A stretch of 64,000 nt of DNA from Mycolicibacterium porcinum (GCA_001942045.1 MSTD01000019.1:28569-92568); one strand, 5' to 3'. Positions 29,916 to 40,200 are shown, counted from the first letter of the stretch. Notes: generated by a model from the sequence alone, not told the origin. Translations and numbers: made by a program.

Positions 29916-29956
29916 CGAATTTCGAGCGAAATACGTCAGAAACCGTAGTTTCGGCG
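29895..29956. repeat. Palindrome 3' of the DUF559 gene (copy 2)
   Basis: Outer arms 29895-29908 and 29943-29956 are perfect over 14 bp (CGCCGAAACTACGG and its complement). Inner arms 29913-29924 and 29927-29938 match at 11 of 12 positions around a 2-nt loop. The stop codon of the DUF559 gene (29913-29915) is inside the hairpin. It lies between convergent genes, so it may act as a bidirectional terminator. Confidence 0.8.
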
Positions 29957-29971
29957 CGAGAGGAAAAGAAC

Positions 29972-30913
<942 letters not shown>

Positions 30914-30998
30914 TCACGCAGACTCTATAGAGCGAGCCAGCAGGCCCTACTGTGGGTAGACTAGCTAAGCCTCGGCCATAGTGCCAGCGCGGGTCGAT

Positions 30999-31859
30999 TC
31001 AGTACTTGTAGAAGCCCTGGCCCGTTTTCTTGCCCAGTTGTCCCGCCTCCACCATGCGCAACAACAGCGGCGGCGCCGCGTACAACGGCTCCTTGAACTC
31101 GTCAAACATCTTGTCGGCGATGAGCTTTAGGGTGTCCAGACCAACCAGATCGGATAGCCGCAGCGGCCCCATCGGGTGGGACAACCCGGCCACCACGGCC
31201 TTGTCGACATCGTCAATTGTGGCAAAGCCACCTTCGACCATTCGGATCGCCGCCAAGAGGTACGGAACCAGCAACGCGTTGACCACAAAACCGGACCGGT
31301 CAGAACAACGGACAACCTGTTTTCCGAGAACCGTGCCGGCGAACTCCTCGACGCGCGCGGCGGCGGCCTCGTCGGTGGTCAGGGCGCTGATCAATTCGAC
31401 CAGCGGCAACACCGGAACCGGGTTGAAGAAGTGCAGGCCGAGCACCCTGGCAGGATTCTGTGTAGCTGCTGCGAGTTTCATGATCGGGATGCTGGAGGTG
31501 TTCGACGCCAGCACCGCATCGGGGTCGGTGACGATGCGATCCAGGTCGGCGAAGATCTTGGTCTTGACGGCCTCGTCCTCGATCACGGCCTCGATGACCA
31601 GCTGCCGGTCAGCCAGATCGGCGAGCGTGGTGGTGAACTTCAGCTTGCCCAGCGCGGCGTCCTTCTCCCCCTCGGTGATCTTGCCCGCACTGACTCCGCG
31701 CTCGAGGGACTTGGTGATCCGGTTGCGTCCGGCGGTCACGAAGGCGTCGGCGGTGTCGTACACCAGTACGTCCACGCCCGCGCGCGCGGACACCTCGGCG
31801 ATCCCGCCACCCATCTGGCCGGCACCGATCACACCTACACGTTCAATTTGATTGCTCAC
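30999..31859 (-). CDS. fadB2: 3-hydroxybutyryl-CoA dehydrogenase
   Basis: A 286-residue enzyme that oxidises 3-hydroxybutyryl-CoA with NAD(P) in beta-oxidation. The N-terminal Rossmann motif is VGVIGAGQMGGGIAEVSARAG. The catalytic His is in GLHFFNPVPVLPLVELI, and the domain ends GQLGKKTGQGFYKY. It is equivalent to Rv0468. It lies 97 bp downstream of the isocitrate lyase gene on the same strand, with a hairpin between. Confidence 0.94.
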   Translation of the reverse strand: MSNQIERVGVIGAGQMGGGIAEVSARAGVDVLVYDTADAFVTAGRNRITKSLERGVSAGKITEGEKDAALGKLKFTTTLADLADRQLVIEAVIEDEAVKTKIFADLDRIVTDPDAVLASNTSSIPIMKLAAATQNPARVLGLHFFNPVPVLPLVELISALTTDEAAAARVEEFAGTVLGKQVVRCSDRSGFVVNALLVPYLLAAIRMVEGGFATIDDVDKAVVAGLSHPMGPLRLSDLVGLDTLKLIADKMFDEFKEPLYAAPPLLLRMVEAGQLGKKTGQGFYKY

Positions 31860-31890
31860 GACTTCACTTTCTCAAGATCCAGACACGCGA

Positions 31891-31922
31891 CAGGCCCCGC
31901 CCAGGATTCTGAGCGGGGCCTG
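31891..31922 (-). terminator. Hairpin between icl and fadB2
   Basis: A perfect 10-bp stem (CAGGCCCCGC at 31891-31900 with its complement at 31913-31922) and a 12-nt loop lie between the stop of isocitrate lyase and the start of fadB2. There is no T-run after it. It may partly terminate or stabilise the icl message. Confidence 0.55.
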
Positions 31923-31956
31923 CGCTGTCAACCTTTGTAGGTCTCAGTGGAAGTTC

Positions 31957-33243
31957 TTAGTGGAACTGTCCCTCTTCGGTGGAACCGGCCAGCGCGGTGG
32001 TCGAGCTGTTCGGGTCAACCGTGGTGGCGATCCGGTCGAAGTAACCGGCGCCGACCTCGCGCTGGTGCTTGGTGGCGGTGTAACCGCGCTCCTCGGCGGC
32101 GAACTCGCGCTCCTGCAGGTCGACGTAGGCCTTCATCTGCTCGCGGGCGTAGCCGTAGGCCAGGTCGAACATCGAGTAGTTGAGGGCGTGGAAGCCGGCC
32201 AGCGTGATGAACTGGAACTTGAAGCCCATCGCGCCCAGCTCGCGCTGGAACTTGGCGATGGTGTCGTCGTCCAGGTGCTGCTTCCAGTTGAAGGACGGCG
32301 AGCAGTTGTAGGCCAGCATCTGGTCCGGGAACTCGGCCTTGACGCCCTCGGCGAACTTCTTGGCCAGCTCCAGGTCCGGGGTGCCGGTCTCCATCCAGAT
32401 CAGGTCGGAGTAGGGCGCGTAGGCCTTGGCGCGGGCGATGCAGGGCTCGAGGCCGTTCTGGATGCGGTAGAAGCCCTCGGAGGTGCGCTCACCGGTGATG
32501 AACGGGCGGTCACGCTCGTCGACATCGGAGGTGATCAGGGTGGCGGCCTCGGCATCGGTGCGGGCGATGACGACGGTCGGGACGTCGGCGACGTCCGCGG
32601 CCAGGCGGGCCGAGGTCAGGGTGCGGATGTGCTGCTGGGTCGGGATCAGCACCTTGCCACCGAGGTGGCCGCACTTCTTCTCCGAGGCGAGCTGGTCTTC
32701 CCAGTGGGAACCGGCGACACCGGCGGCGATCATGGCCTTCTGCAGCTCGTAGACGTTGAGCGCACCACCGAAGCCGGCCTCACCGTCGGCGACGATCGGG
32801 GCGAGCCAGTTCTCGACGGAGGTGTCGCCCTCGACCTTGGCGATCTCGTCGGCGCGCAGCAGCGCGTTGTTGATGCGGCGGACGACCTGCGGCACCGAGT
32901 TGGCCGGGTAGAGGCTCTGGTCGGGGTAGGTGTGGCCGGACAGGTTGGCGTCACCGGCGACCTGCCAACCCGACAGGTAGATGGCCTTCAGGCCGGCGCG
33001 GACCTGCTGGACGGCCATGTTGCCGGTCAGCGCGCCGAGCGCGTTGACGAAGTCCATGTCGTGCAGCTGCTCCCACAGCACCTCGGCGCCACGGCGGGCC
33101 AGGGTGGCCTCTTCGACGACGGAGCCCTGCAGGGCAACCACGTCAGCCGGGGTGTAGGTGCGGGTGACGCCCTTCCAGCGGGGGTTGTGATCCCAGTCGT
33201 GCTGGATCTGCTCCGGTGACTTGGGGGTGCCCACGGTCGACAT
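31957..33243 (-). CDS. icl: Isocitrate lyase
   Basis: A 428-residue glyoxylate-cycle enzyme that splits isocitrate into glyoxylate and succinate, needed for growth on acetate and fatty acids and also serving as methylisocitrate lyase in mycobacteria. The active-site loop is [19 protein letters not shown], and the Mg/substrate region includes [10 protein letters not shown]. It begins [14 protein letters not shown], typical of Icl1 (Rv0467), with AAGGAG before the ATG. The 263-bp upstream region holds RamB-like sites, and ramB itself lies just beyond. Confidence 0.96.
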   Translation of the reverse strand: MSTVGTPKSPEQIQHDWDHNPRWKGVTRTYTPADVVALQGSVVEEATLARRGAEVLWEQLHDMDFVNALGALTGNMAVQQVRAGLKAIYLSGWQVAGDANLSGHTYPDQSLYPANSVPQVVRRINNALLRADEIAKVEGDTSVENWLAPIVADGEAGFGGALNVYELQKAMIAAGVAGSHWEDQLASEKKCGHLGGKVLIPTQQHIRTLTSARLAADVADVPTVVIARTDAEAATLITSDVDERDRPFITGERTSEGFYRIQNGLEPCIARAKAYAPYSDLIWMETGTPDLELAKKFAEGVKAEFPDQMLAYNCSPSFNWKQHLDDDTIAKFQRELGAMGFKFQFITLAGFHALNYSMFDLAYGYAREQMKAYVDLQEREFAAEERGYTATKHQREVGAGYFDRIATTVDPNSSTTALAGSTEEGQFH

Positions 33244-33371
33244 AGGACTGCTCCTTCGGTTTGTTTCGACCGCTGCGCCGAGCCTGGTTACTTGCTAACG
33301 CCGCAGCAGCTTCACTGGTGTGCTAATCCGAAGATGGCATAACACATATCCGCAGGTCCACCCGTTTCAGT

Positions 33372-33418
33372 TGCCAAGTTTCGCCAAAGCGCTTAGTTAA
33401 CTTGCAAAGGTTGCGAAG
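33372..33418. promoter_or_regulatory. RamB-like operator upstream of icl
   Basis: Two related motifs lie 129-175 bp upstream of the icl start: TGCCAAGTTTCGCCAAAG (33372-33389) and AACTTGCAAAGGTTGCGAAG (33399-33418). Both resemble the AACTTTGCAAA-type site bound by RamB in Corynebacterium and M. tuberculosis. A third, TGCCAAGAATGCAAAG (34400-34415), precedes ramB itself. RamB control of icl is established in relatives; binding here is inferred. Confidence 0.5.
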
Positions 33419-33506
33419 AAATATGATGGCTGTACCGGTTCAGAAGCTACCGACGAGTAGCCCAAAGGCGCAGGTCAGTACGCTCGTACTGTTAAACCGG
33501 CAGGGG

Positions 33507-34328
33507 TCAGAGCGAGAACAGTGAAGCGATCGCTTTTGTCTCGTCGCCGACGGCATATGTGAGCGTTCTAACAGTGCGGTCGGAGAGCTCTTCGCCGAAT
33601 TTGTCGGTCGATCCGGCCGGGTGAACGTGCGACAGGATCTCGAGTTTCTCGCCGAGCGCCACCGCGGCGTCGTGCTCGATGGTCACCCGCAGCGGCTTCT
33701 CCAGCAGCTCGGGATGGGAGTACAGGTAATCCTCGATCACCGTCCAGTAGACCGAGTTGTTCATGTGGTCGAACAGGTCGATGTCGGACACCCGCACCGG
33801 GTACTCACGGATCTCGGCGGCGTCGTCACGGCTGCCGGCCTTGAGGTAGGACTTCCAGCGCAGCCGGGCCTCGTCGGTGGTGCGGCGCAGACCGGACAGG
33901 AAGTCGTCGGAGATCCGCGCCGGCCCTTGGGTCTCGCGATTGATGTTGATCCAGAACGCCTCGGACTCCATCAGGCCGCCCTTTCGGCCGTCGATCCGCA
34001 CCCGCATCTCGCACCACCGGTTCGACGTTCCCGAACACCACCGCCGCATCCGCAGCATGTCCTGGAACTCGATCGGCTTGATCAGATCGATCATCGTGCG
34101 CCGCACGATCCACAACGGATGGGTCTCCTCGAAGCCGAGTTCGCGGAGGTGGTCGGAGCCGATGTCCTGGATATGGCGCGCGGCGGCGTCGAACCGCAGC
34201 CGGCCCACCCGGTCGATGTCGCCGACTCGCAGCGGCCATTCCCGGTCGAACACATCGGGATGGGGATCAGGCACCGGCATCAACACCTTGTTCAGCCCGG
34301 TGGTCGAATTCTGCGCGGTTCCCGTCAT
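33507..34328 (-). CDS. Acyl-ACP thioesterase-like protein
   Basis: A 273-residue double hot-dog protein of the FatA/FatB-like acyl-ACP thioesterase family (Rv0466 type). The first domain carries RVGDIDRVGRLRFDAAARHIQDIGSDHLRE. The second carries VRVSDIDLFDHMNNSVYWTVIEDYL, the DXNXHXNN-type catalytic block. It probably releases fatty acids from carriers. It lies between icl and ramB, divergent from ramB across 119 bp. Confidence 0.82.
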   Translation of the reverse strand: MTGTAQNSTTGLNKVLMPVPDPHPDVFDREWPLRVGDIDRVGRLRFDAAARHIQDIGSDHLRELGFEETHPLWIVRRTMIDLIKPIEFQDMLRMRRWCSGTSNRWCEMRVRIDGRKGGLMESEAFWININRETQGPARISDDFLSGLRRTTDEARLRWKSYLKAGSRDDAAEIREYPVRVSDIDLFDHMNNSVYWTVIEDYLYSHPELLEKPLRVTIEHDAAVALGEKLEILSHVHPAGSTDKFGEELSDRTVRTLTYAVGDETKAIASLFSL

Positions 34329-34447
34329 GATTCATCTCCAGTCGCTGTCGCCTGAGCCGATCATGCCAGGCAGCCCGATCCTGCCAGTAAGGACTGAACT
34401 GCCAAGAATGCAAAGACCGTCTTCACAGCCTTGTTAGGCTATTTGAC

Positions 34448-35863
34448 GTGGCAAAAACGTTCGTCGGATCGCGGGTGCGACAACTCCGGAGCGAGCGTGG
34501 ATTGAGCCAGGCGGCGCTGGCACAGATGCTGGAGATCTCCCCCAGTTACCTCAACCAGATCGAGCACGACGTGCGCCCGCTGACGGTGGCGGTGCTGCTG
34601 CGCATCACCGAGGTCTTCGGGGTGGACGCGACGTTCTTCGCCTCGCACGACGACACCCGGCTGGTCGCCGAGATGCGCGAAGTGGCGATGGACCGCGACC
34701 TCGGCGCGGATATGGACGTCGCCGAGGTCGCCGACATGGTCGCGGCCTATCCGAATTTCGCCAGGGCGATGGTCAACCTGCACCGCCGCTACCGGCTGAC
34801 CACCACCCAGTTGGCGGCCGCCACCGAGGACCGCTATTCCGACGGCAGCGGCAGCGGGTCGATCACCATGCCCCACGAGGAAGTGCGCGACTACTTCTAC
34901 CAACGGCAGAACTACCTGCACGAACTCGACACCGCCGCCGAGGATCTGACCGCCAAGATCCGGATGCACCGCGGCGATCTGGCCGGCGAGCTGGCCAACC
35001 GGCTGACATCCGAGCACGGGGTGCGGATCGTGCGGCGCATCGATCTGGGTGACACCGTGCTGCACCGCTACGACCCGGCCACCAAGACCCTGGAGATGGG
35101 CAATCACCTCTCCCGCGGCCAGCAGGTTTTCAAGATGGCAGCCGAGCTCGCCTTCCTGGAGTTCGGCGACCTCATCGACAAGATGGTCGACGAGGGCATG
35201 TTCACCAGCGACGAATCCCGCACCCTGGCCCGGCTCGGGCTGGCCAACTACTTCGCCGCGGCCACCGTGCTCCCCTACCGCCAGTTCCACGATGTCACCG
35301 AGAACTTCCGCTACGACGTGGAGCGGCTGTCGGCGTTCTACTCGGTGAGCTACGAGACCATCGCGCACCGGCTGTCCACCCTGCAGCGGCCGTCGATGCG
35401 CGGTGTGCCGTTCTCGTTCGTCCGGGTCGATCGGGCCGGCAACATGTCAAAGCGCCAGTCCGCCACCGGCTTTCACTTCTCGTCGTCGGGCGGCACCTGC
35501 CCGCTGTGGAACGTCTACGAGACCTTCAGCAATCCGGGCAAGATCGGCGTCCAGATCGCCCAGATGCCCGACGGCCGCAACTACATGTGGGTGGCCCGGA
35601 CCGTGGAGCGGCGGGCATCGCGCTACGGACAGCCCGGCAAGACCTTCGCGATCGGGCTGGGATGCGAACTGCGCCATGCGCATCGGCTCGTGTACTCCGA
35701 GGGGCTCGACCTCTCCGGCGAGGTGGCCACCCCCATCGGGTCGGGCTGCCGGGTGTGCGAGCGCGACAACTGCCCGCAGCGTGCGTTCCCGGCGCTCGGC
35801 AAGGCCCTGGACCTCAACGAGCACCGCTCGACGGTGTCGCCCTATCTGGTGCGGGAGCCGTAG
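34448..35863 (+). CDS. ramB: Acetate-metabolism regulator RamB
   Basis: A 471-residue regulator with an N-terminal XRE helix-turn-helix (about residues 6-62, RGLSQAALAQMLEISPSYLNQIE) and the ImmA/IrrE-like middle region and short-chain fatty acyl regulator C-terminus of the family. Several cysteines near the end (GSGCRVCERDNCPQRAFP) may bind a metal. In relatives it represses icl. TAGGCT (34435-34440) ends 7 nt before GTG 34448, so the mRNA is probably leaderless, and a RamB-like motif lies just upstream. Confidence 0.93.
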   Translation: MAKTFVGSRVRQLRSERGLSQAALAQMLEISPSYLNQIEHDVRPLTVAVLLRITEVFGVDATFFASHDDTRLVAEMREVAMDRDLGADMDVAEVADMVAAYPNFARAMVNLHRRYRLTTTQLAAATEDRYSDGSGSGSITMPHEEVRDYFYQRQNYLHELDTAAEDLTAKIRMHRGDLAGELANRLTSEHGVRIVRRIDLGDTVLHRYDPATKTLEMGNHLSRGQQVFKMAAELAFLEFGDLIDKMVDEGMFTSDESRTLARLGLANYFAAATVLPYRQFHDVTENFRYDVERLSAFYSVSYETIAHRLSTLQRPSMRGVPFSFVRVDRAGNMSKRQSATGFHFSSSGGTCPLWNVYETFSNPGKIGVQIAQMPDGRNYMWVARTVERRASRYGQPGKTFAIGLGCELRHAHRLVYSEGLDLSGEVATPIGSGCRVCERDNCPQRAFPALGKALDLNEHRSTVSPYLVREP

Positions 35864-35876
35864 ATTTTGGCGCCTC

Positions 35877-35949
35877 TCGCGCCGGTTTCTGCCTGCGGGC
35901 TGTGGAAATCGCCGACGGGCAGCCGTGCGGTAGAAACCGACGCGCGCGA
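35877..35949. repeat. Imperfect palindrome after ramB
   Basis: Left part 35877-35902 and right part 35921-35949 are broadly complementary: CGGTTTCT (35883-35890) pairs with AGAAACCG (35932-35939), GGCT with AGCC near the loop, and TCGCGC with GCGCGA at the base. Several internal mismatches remain. It starts 14 bp after the ramB stop and could terminate it. The CGGTTTCTG core is shared with the right arm of the palindrome at 29895-29956. Confidence 0.5.
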
Positions 35950-35969
35950 CCTGTGCCAGACTCGGCTGG

Positions 35970-36521
35970 GTGAGTGCACTCGAGCCGGCCCGCATCGCGC
36001 CGGGCGGATTCCGTGAGCTGGGCCCGGTCAACTGGGCCATCGCCAAGCTGGGCGCCAGGGCCATCCGGGCCCCCCGCTTCACGTTGATGAACGTTTTGGG
36101 CCAGCACAAGCTGCTGTTCCTGGCCTGGCTGCCGTATTCGGGTCTGCTGCTCGGCCCGCTGGGCAAGTTGCCGCGTCAGGACGCCGAGCTGGTCATCCTG
36201 CGGGTGGGCCATCTGCGCGATTGCGAATACGAACTGCAGCAGCACCGCCGGCTGGCGCGCAGCCGCGGGGTGACCGCCGAGACCCAGGCCCGCATCTTCG
36301 AGGGTCCCGACGCCGAGGGGCTGACCGAGCGGCAGCGGGTGCTGATCACCGCGACCGACGAGTTCGTCGTCACCCGATCGATCTCGGCCGAGACCTGGGC
36401 CGCGCTCTCGGTGATCTTCACCAAGCAGCAGCTCATCGAATTCTGCATGCTGGCAAGCCAATACGATGGACTGGCCGCGACGATGACCACGCTGCGGATC
36501 CCGCTGGACTTCCCCGACTAG
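35970..36521 (+). CDS. Carboxymuconolactone decarboxylase/AhpD-like protein
   Basis: A 183-residue AhpD-superfamily protein (Rv0464c type). The usual redox motif CXXC is replaced: VGHLRDCEYELQQHRRLARS keeps only one cysteine followed by Glu-Tyr-Glu and the conserved His. Peroxidase activity like that of AhpD is therefore unlikely; decarboxylase or another role is possible. GTG 35970 starts it. The stop overlaps the stop of the convergent MFS gene by 4 nt. Confidence 0.8.
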   Translation: MSALEPARIAPGGFRELGPVNWAIAKLGARAIRAPRFTLMNVLGQHKLLFLAWLPYSGLLLGPLGKLPRQDAELVILRVGHLRDCEYELQQHRRLARSRGVTAETQARIFEGPDAEGLTERQRVLITATDEFVVTRSISAETWAALSVIFTKQQLIEFCMLASQYDGLAATMTTLRIPLDFPD

Positions 36522-37867
36522 GCCGAACCCACCGGCTCCCGGTCCTGGGTGGCCCCGGCGTCGCAGGCCTCGCTCAACGAGCGGCCGGCCGTCTCCACAC
36601 CCCACGCCAGCGTGACGGCCAATCCGACGAACGAGATGGCGGCCCCGGCCAGCAGCACCCAGTTGACGCCCTTGTCGAGGGCGAACGGCATCAGATAGAC
36701 GGCCACGGCGGCACCGATCCGGCTGGCCGCCGTGCCGATGCCCACGGCCGTCGCACGCACCTCCGTCGGGAACAGCTCGTTGGGATAGACGATCTCGAGG
36801 AAGTTGGATGCCCCGGACAGCAGCGCGAAGGCACACACCGCGGTGAAGACGATCATCACCGGCAGCCCGGGCACGAGTCCCGCTATGCCCCAGATGATTC
36901 CGATGCCGGCGAAGGTGTAGATCAGCAGGGCCTTGCGGCCGATCCGGTCGACCAGGAACAGGCCGGGGATGCCCCCGACCACGAACAGGGCGGCGAGGAA
37001 CACCTCGGCGCCGTTGCCGGTGATGCCGACCTCGCCGAGGATGTCGAACGAGAACGAGTAGATCGACAGCAGCGGGATCACCTGACACATCCAGAACAGG
37101 CTGACAAACAGCGTCCGCTTCAGGTAGGGCGGCTTGAACACCGACCGCAACGTCGCGCGTTCCGCCGGCTCCGGCTCGCCGAGGTCCTCCACTCCGTAGC
37201 CGGGCCCGAATACCTGCTTGATGGATCGGTCGGCCTCCTCGACGCGGCCCTTGCTGATCAGCCAGCGCGGGGATTCCGGTGTGCCCAACCGCAGGAACAA
37301 CGTGACGAGCGCGAAGACGGCAGGGCTGGCCAGCATCCAGCGCCAGGCGTTGTCGCCGGCGAGGTGAGTGCACACCATCGCCACCGCGGGCGCGGCGGTG
37401 GCGCCGACCGCCCACACGACGAACGTCGCGCCGAGCATGCGGCCGCGGTATTTGGCGGGCAGGTATTCGGCGAGCAGTGAGGTGGCGATCGGATAGTCGG
37501 CGCCGATCGCCATGCCGATGAGGAATCTCAGCAGGATCAGCTGCCAGACCTCGGTGGCGAACATGCAGGCCACCGAAAAGACCGCCAGGGCAAGCAGATC
37601 CAGGATGTACATCATATGCCGGCCGACCTTGTCGGTGACCCAGCCGAACAGGCCACCGCCGACGAAGATGCCGACGAGCACCGCGGCGGCGATCAGCCCT
37701 TTGTCGGCGGTGGTGACGGTGAACGACGTGCTCATGGTCGCCCAGGTGAACCCGATGATCGCGATGGCGTAGCCGTCGATGAACGGTCCGCCGGACGAGT
37801 ACAGCGTCAGCTTCTTATGAAATGCCGTCAGCGGCGCGTCATCGATCAGTCCACTGCTAGATGCCAT
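36518..37867 (-). CDS. MFS transporter, sugar/metabolite-proton symporter type
   Basis: A 449-residue major facilitator protein with 12 predicted helices. Family marks are the loop 2-3 motif GWVTDKVGRHMMYILDL, the sugar-porter-like RFLIGMAIGADYPIA and PESPRWLISKGR before the central loop, and DRIGRKALLIY in the second half. The substrate is unknown; the PESPRW motif suggests the sugar or aromatic-acid porter group. It is not part of the remembered M. tuberculosis order at this site. Its 3' end overlaps the convergent AhpD-like gene by 4 nt. Confidence 0.85.
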   Translation of the reverse strand: MASSSGLIDDAPLTAFHKKLTLYSSGGPFIDGYAIAIIGFTWATMSTSFTVTTADKGLIAAAVLVGIFVGGGLFGWVTDKVGRHMMYILDLLALAVFSVACMFATEVWQLILLRFLIGMAIGADYPIATSLLAEYLPAKYRGRMLGATFVVWAVGATAAPAVAMVCTHLAGDNAWRWMLASPAVFALVTLFLRLGTPESPRWLISKGRVEEADRSIKQVFGPGYGVEDLGEPEPAERATLRSVFKPPYLKRTLFVSLFWMCQVIPLLSIYSFSFDILGEVGITGNGAEVFLAALFVVGGIPGLFLVDRIGRKALLIYTFAGIGIIWGIAGLVPGLPVMIVFTAVCAFALLSGASNFLEIVYPNELFPTEVRATAVGIGTAASRIGAAVAVYLMPFALDKGVNWVLLAGAAISFVGLAVTLAWGVETAGRSLSEACDAGATQDREPVGSA

Positions 37868-37999
37868 GGGGTTCCCTGTGCTGCCGATGTGGACGGGCCA
37901 CGGCCCGAGCTGTCCTCATCGACATTCGTCCAGGGTGTTCCGGTCGAGAAGCGCAGAATCGCTCGAAACCCGCGCCCCGTCGTTGTGCGATCACACAAA

Positions 38000-38269
38000 T
38001 CAGAGGTAGGTGACTCCGAGCAGCACGAGCGAGAACAGCACCGGTGACACCGGCAGCGCCCACAGGAACGCCGCCCAGGTGTGGGATTTCTGCTGGTACT
38101 TACGCCAGCCGAAGTAGCCGCCCGCGGCACCGCCGATCAACGACAGCGCGGCCACCAAGAGCACCCAGATGTTCACCCGGGAGCCCTCGGTGGCCAACGT
38201 GATGGCGGCCAGCCACAGGATGTGGCCGAGCACCAATCCGCCGATGCCGGCGACGATTTCGTTTCTCAA
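38000..38269 (-). CDS. Small membrane protein, Rv0463-like, TTG start
   Basis: An 89-residue protein with three hydrophobic segments ([60 protein letters not shown]). TTG 38269 is chosen because it overlaps the lpdC stop as TTGA (38266-38269), indicating translational coupling, and because the protein-like sequence begins there. The longer frame upstream lies within lpdC. The function is unknown. Confidence 0.65.
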   Translation of the reverse strand: MRNEIVAGIGGLVLGHILWLAAITLATEGSRVNIWVLLVAALSLIGGAAGGYFGWRKYQQKSHTWAAFLWALPVSPVLFSLVLLGVTYL

Positions 38270-39660
38270 AAGTTGATCATGTGGCCGGCCAGACCGTGGA
38301 AGCACTCCTGCAGCGCCTCCGACAGGGTCGGGTGGGTGTGCACGTTGCGCGCCAGCTCGTTGGCGGTCAGGTCCCACTTCTGGGCCAGGGTCAGCTCCGG
38401 CAGCAGCTCGGACACGTCGGGTCCGATCAGGTGCCCGCCGATCAGTTCGAGGTGCTTCTTGTCGGCGATCAGCTTCACGAAGCCGGTCGGGTCGGCCAGA
38501 CCGTGGGCCTTGCCGTTGGCGGTGAACGGGAACTTGGCGACGACGACGTCGTAGCCCTCGGCCTTGGCCTGCTCCTCGGTGAGGCCGAAGCTGGCCACCT
38601 GCGGCTGGCAGAACGTGGCGCGCGGCATCATGCGGTAGTCGCCGAGGGCGAGAGTCTCGGCGCCGCCGATGGTTTCGGCGGCCACCACGGCCTGGGCCTC
38701 GGCGACATGCGCCAGTTGCAGCTTGCTGGTGACGTCGCCGATGGCATAGATACCCGGGACGTTGGTGCGCATGTAGTCGTCGATCGCGATGGCGCCGCGG
38801 TCGGTGAGCGCCACGCCCGCGGCCTCAAGGCCGTAGCCCTCGATGTTGGGCGCGAAGCCGATGGCCTGCAGCACCTTGTCGGCCTTGAGCTCCTCGGTCT
38901 TGCCGTCCTTGCTCACGGTGACCTTGACCGTCGATCCGTCGTCCAAGATCCCCTCGACCTTGGTTCCGGTGAGGATCTTGACGCCCAGCTTCTTGTACTG
39001 CTTCTCGATCTCCTTGGAGACCTCGGCATCCTCATTGGGCAGCGCGCGCGGCAGGAACTCGACGATGGTGACGTCGACGCCGTAGTTCTTCAGCACGTAG
39101 GCGAACTCCATGCCGATCGCGCCGGCGCCGGCGATGATGATCGAGCCTGGCAGGTCGCGCGAGAGGATCTGGGTTTCGTAGGTGACCACGTTGTCGGACA
39201 GCGCGGTGCCCGGCACCAGGCGGGTCGACGATCCGGTGGCGATGATCGCGTTGTCGAAGGTGAGCTCCTCGGTGCCACCCTCATTCAATTTCACCGACAT
39301 CGACTTGGGCCCGGTGAAGGTGCCGTACCCGTGAACCTCGGTGATCTTGTTCTTCTTCATCAGGAAGTGCACGCCGGCGACGCGGCCGTCGGCGACCTTG
39401 CGGCTGCGGTCGAAGGCGGCACCGTAATCGAAGGTCGCCTCACCGGTGATGCCGAAGGTCTTGGCTTCCTTGTTGAAGATGTGCGCGAGTTCCGCGTTGC
39501 GCAGAAGCGCCTTGGACGGGATACACCCGACATTGAGGCACACGCCGCCCCAGTATTTGGGTTCGACAATTGCGGTGTTCAGCCCCAGTTGGGCGGCACG
39601 AATGGCCGCGACGTATCCACCGGGACCAGCTCCGAGAACGACGACGTCAAAGTGGGTCAC
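38266..39660 (-). CDS. lpdC: Dihydrolipoamide dehydrogenase
   Basis: A 464-residue FAD disulfide oxidoreductase, the E3 shared by pyruvate and other 2-oxoacid dehydrogenases and by the peroxynitrite reductase system in mycobacteria. The FAD motif is [18 protein letters not shown], the redox disulfide is in [13 protein letters not shown], the NAD motif is [19 protein letters not shown], and the catalytic His-Glu pair is in [14 protein letters not shown]. The length equals Rv0462. Confidence 0.96.
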   Translation of the reverse strand: MTHFDVVVLGAGPGGYVAAIRAAQLGLNTAIVEPKYWGGVCLNVGCIPSKALLRNAELAHIFNKEAKTFGITGEATFDYGAAFDRSRKVADGRVAGVHFLMKKNKITEVHGYGTFTGPKSMSVKLNEGGTEELTFDNAIIATGSSTRLVPGTALSDNVVTYETQILSRDLPGSIIIAGAGAIGMEFAYVLKNYGVDVTIVEFLPRALPNEDAEVSKEIEKQYKKLGVKILTGTKVEGILDDGSTVKVTVSKDGKTEELKADKVLQAIGFAPNIEGYGLEAAGVALTDRGAIAIDDYMRTNVPGIYAIGDVTSKLQLAHVAEAQAVVAAETIGGAETLALGDYRMMPRATFCQPQVASFGLTEEQAKAEGYDVVVAKFPFTANGKAHGLADPTGFVKLIADKKHLELIGGHLIGPDVSELLPELTLAQKWDLTANELARNVHTHPTLSEALQECFHGLAGHMINF

Positions 39661-39690
39661 GACCCCACCCTAGTGGGCGACGCAATCGTC

Positions 39691-40200
39691 CTACCGGGCG
39701 ATCCAGCCGAACACGTAAGCGCCGTAGAAAACCGCCGCCGCGGCCATCGCGGCCAGCGGCGCCGACATCAGGGCGATGGCCAGGGCCGATACCACCGGTT
39801 TGCGCTGGGCTGTCGACGCCACCAGGGCCCCGACCGTGGTGACGACGACGTAGGCGAGCGCGGCGAACACCGGCCACGTCTTGTCCGCGGACTGATACCA
39901 GTAGTAGTAGAGACCGGCCCCTGCCGCGGCGGAGACGAACCACACTCCGGCCAGCACGCCCACGAACGTCCACCACTTCACCGACAGGTAGGACCCCTCC
40001 ACCACGATGGGCGGGGCCGGTGTAGGCAACGGTGCCGAGGGGGCGTCGTCGGAGGCCGTACCGTCCGGGGTCATGTCCTCCGCGGAGGGTGTTTCGCTCG
40101 ACAACCCCTCGGCCAACAGTTCCTCGTCGAGGGCCTCGTTCTCCCCGGTGTCGAACAGCGGGGTGAAGTCCGCGGTGGAGGTGTCGACGTTCTCAGCCAT
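39691..40200 (-). CDS. Membrane protein, Rv0461-like
   Basis: A 169-residue protein. The first 75 residues are acidic and low-complexity. Three hydrophobic stretches follow (VKWWTFVGVLAGVWFVSAAAGAG, VFAALAYVVVTTVGALVAS, VVSALAIALMSAPLAAMAAAAVF). The function is unknown. Its ATG overlaps the stop region of the next small membrane gene by 8 nt, so they are co-translated. It is upstream of lpdC by 30 bp. Confidence 0.75.
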   Translation of the reverse strand: MAENVDTSTADFTPLFDTGENEALDEELLAEGLSSETPSAEDMTPDGTASDDAPSAPLPTPAPPIVVEGSYLSVKWWTFVGVLAGVWFVSAAAGAGLYYYWYQSADKTWPVFAALAYVVVTTVGALVASTAQRKPVVSALAIALMSAPLAAMAAAAVFYGAYVFGWIAR

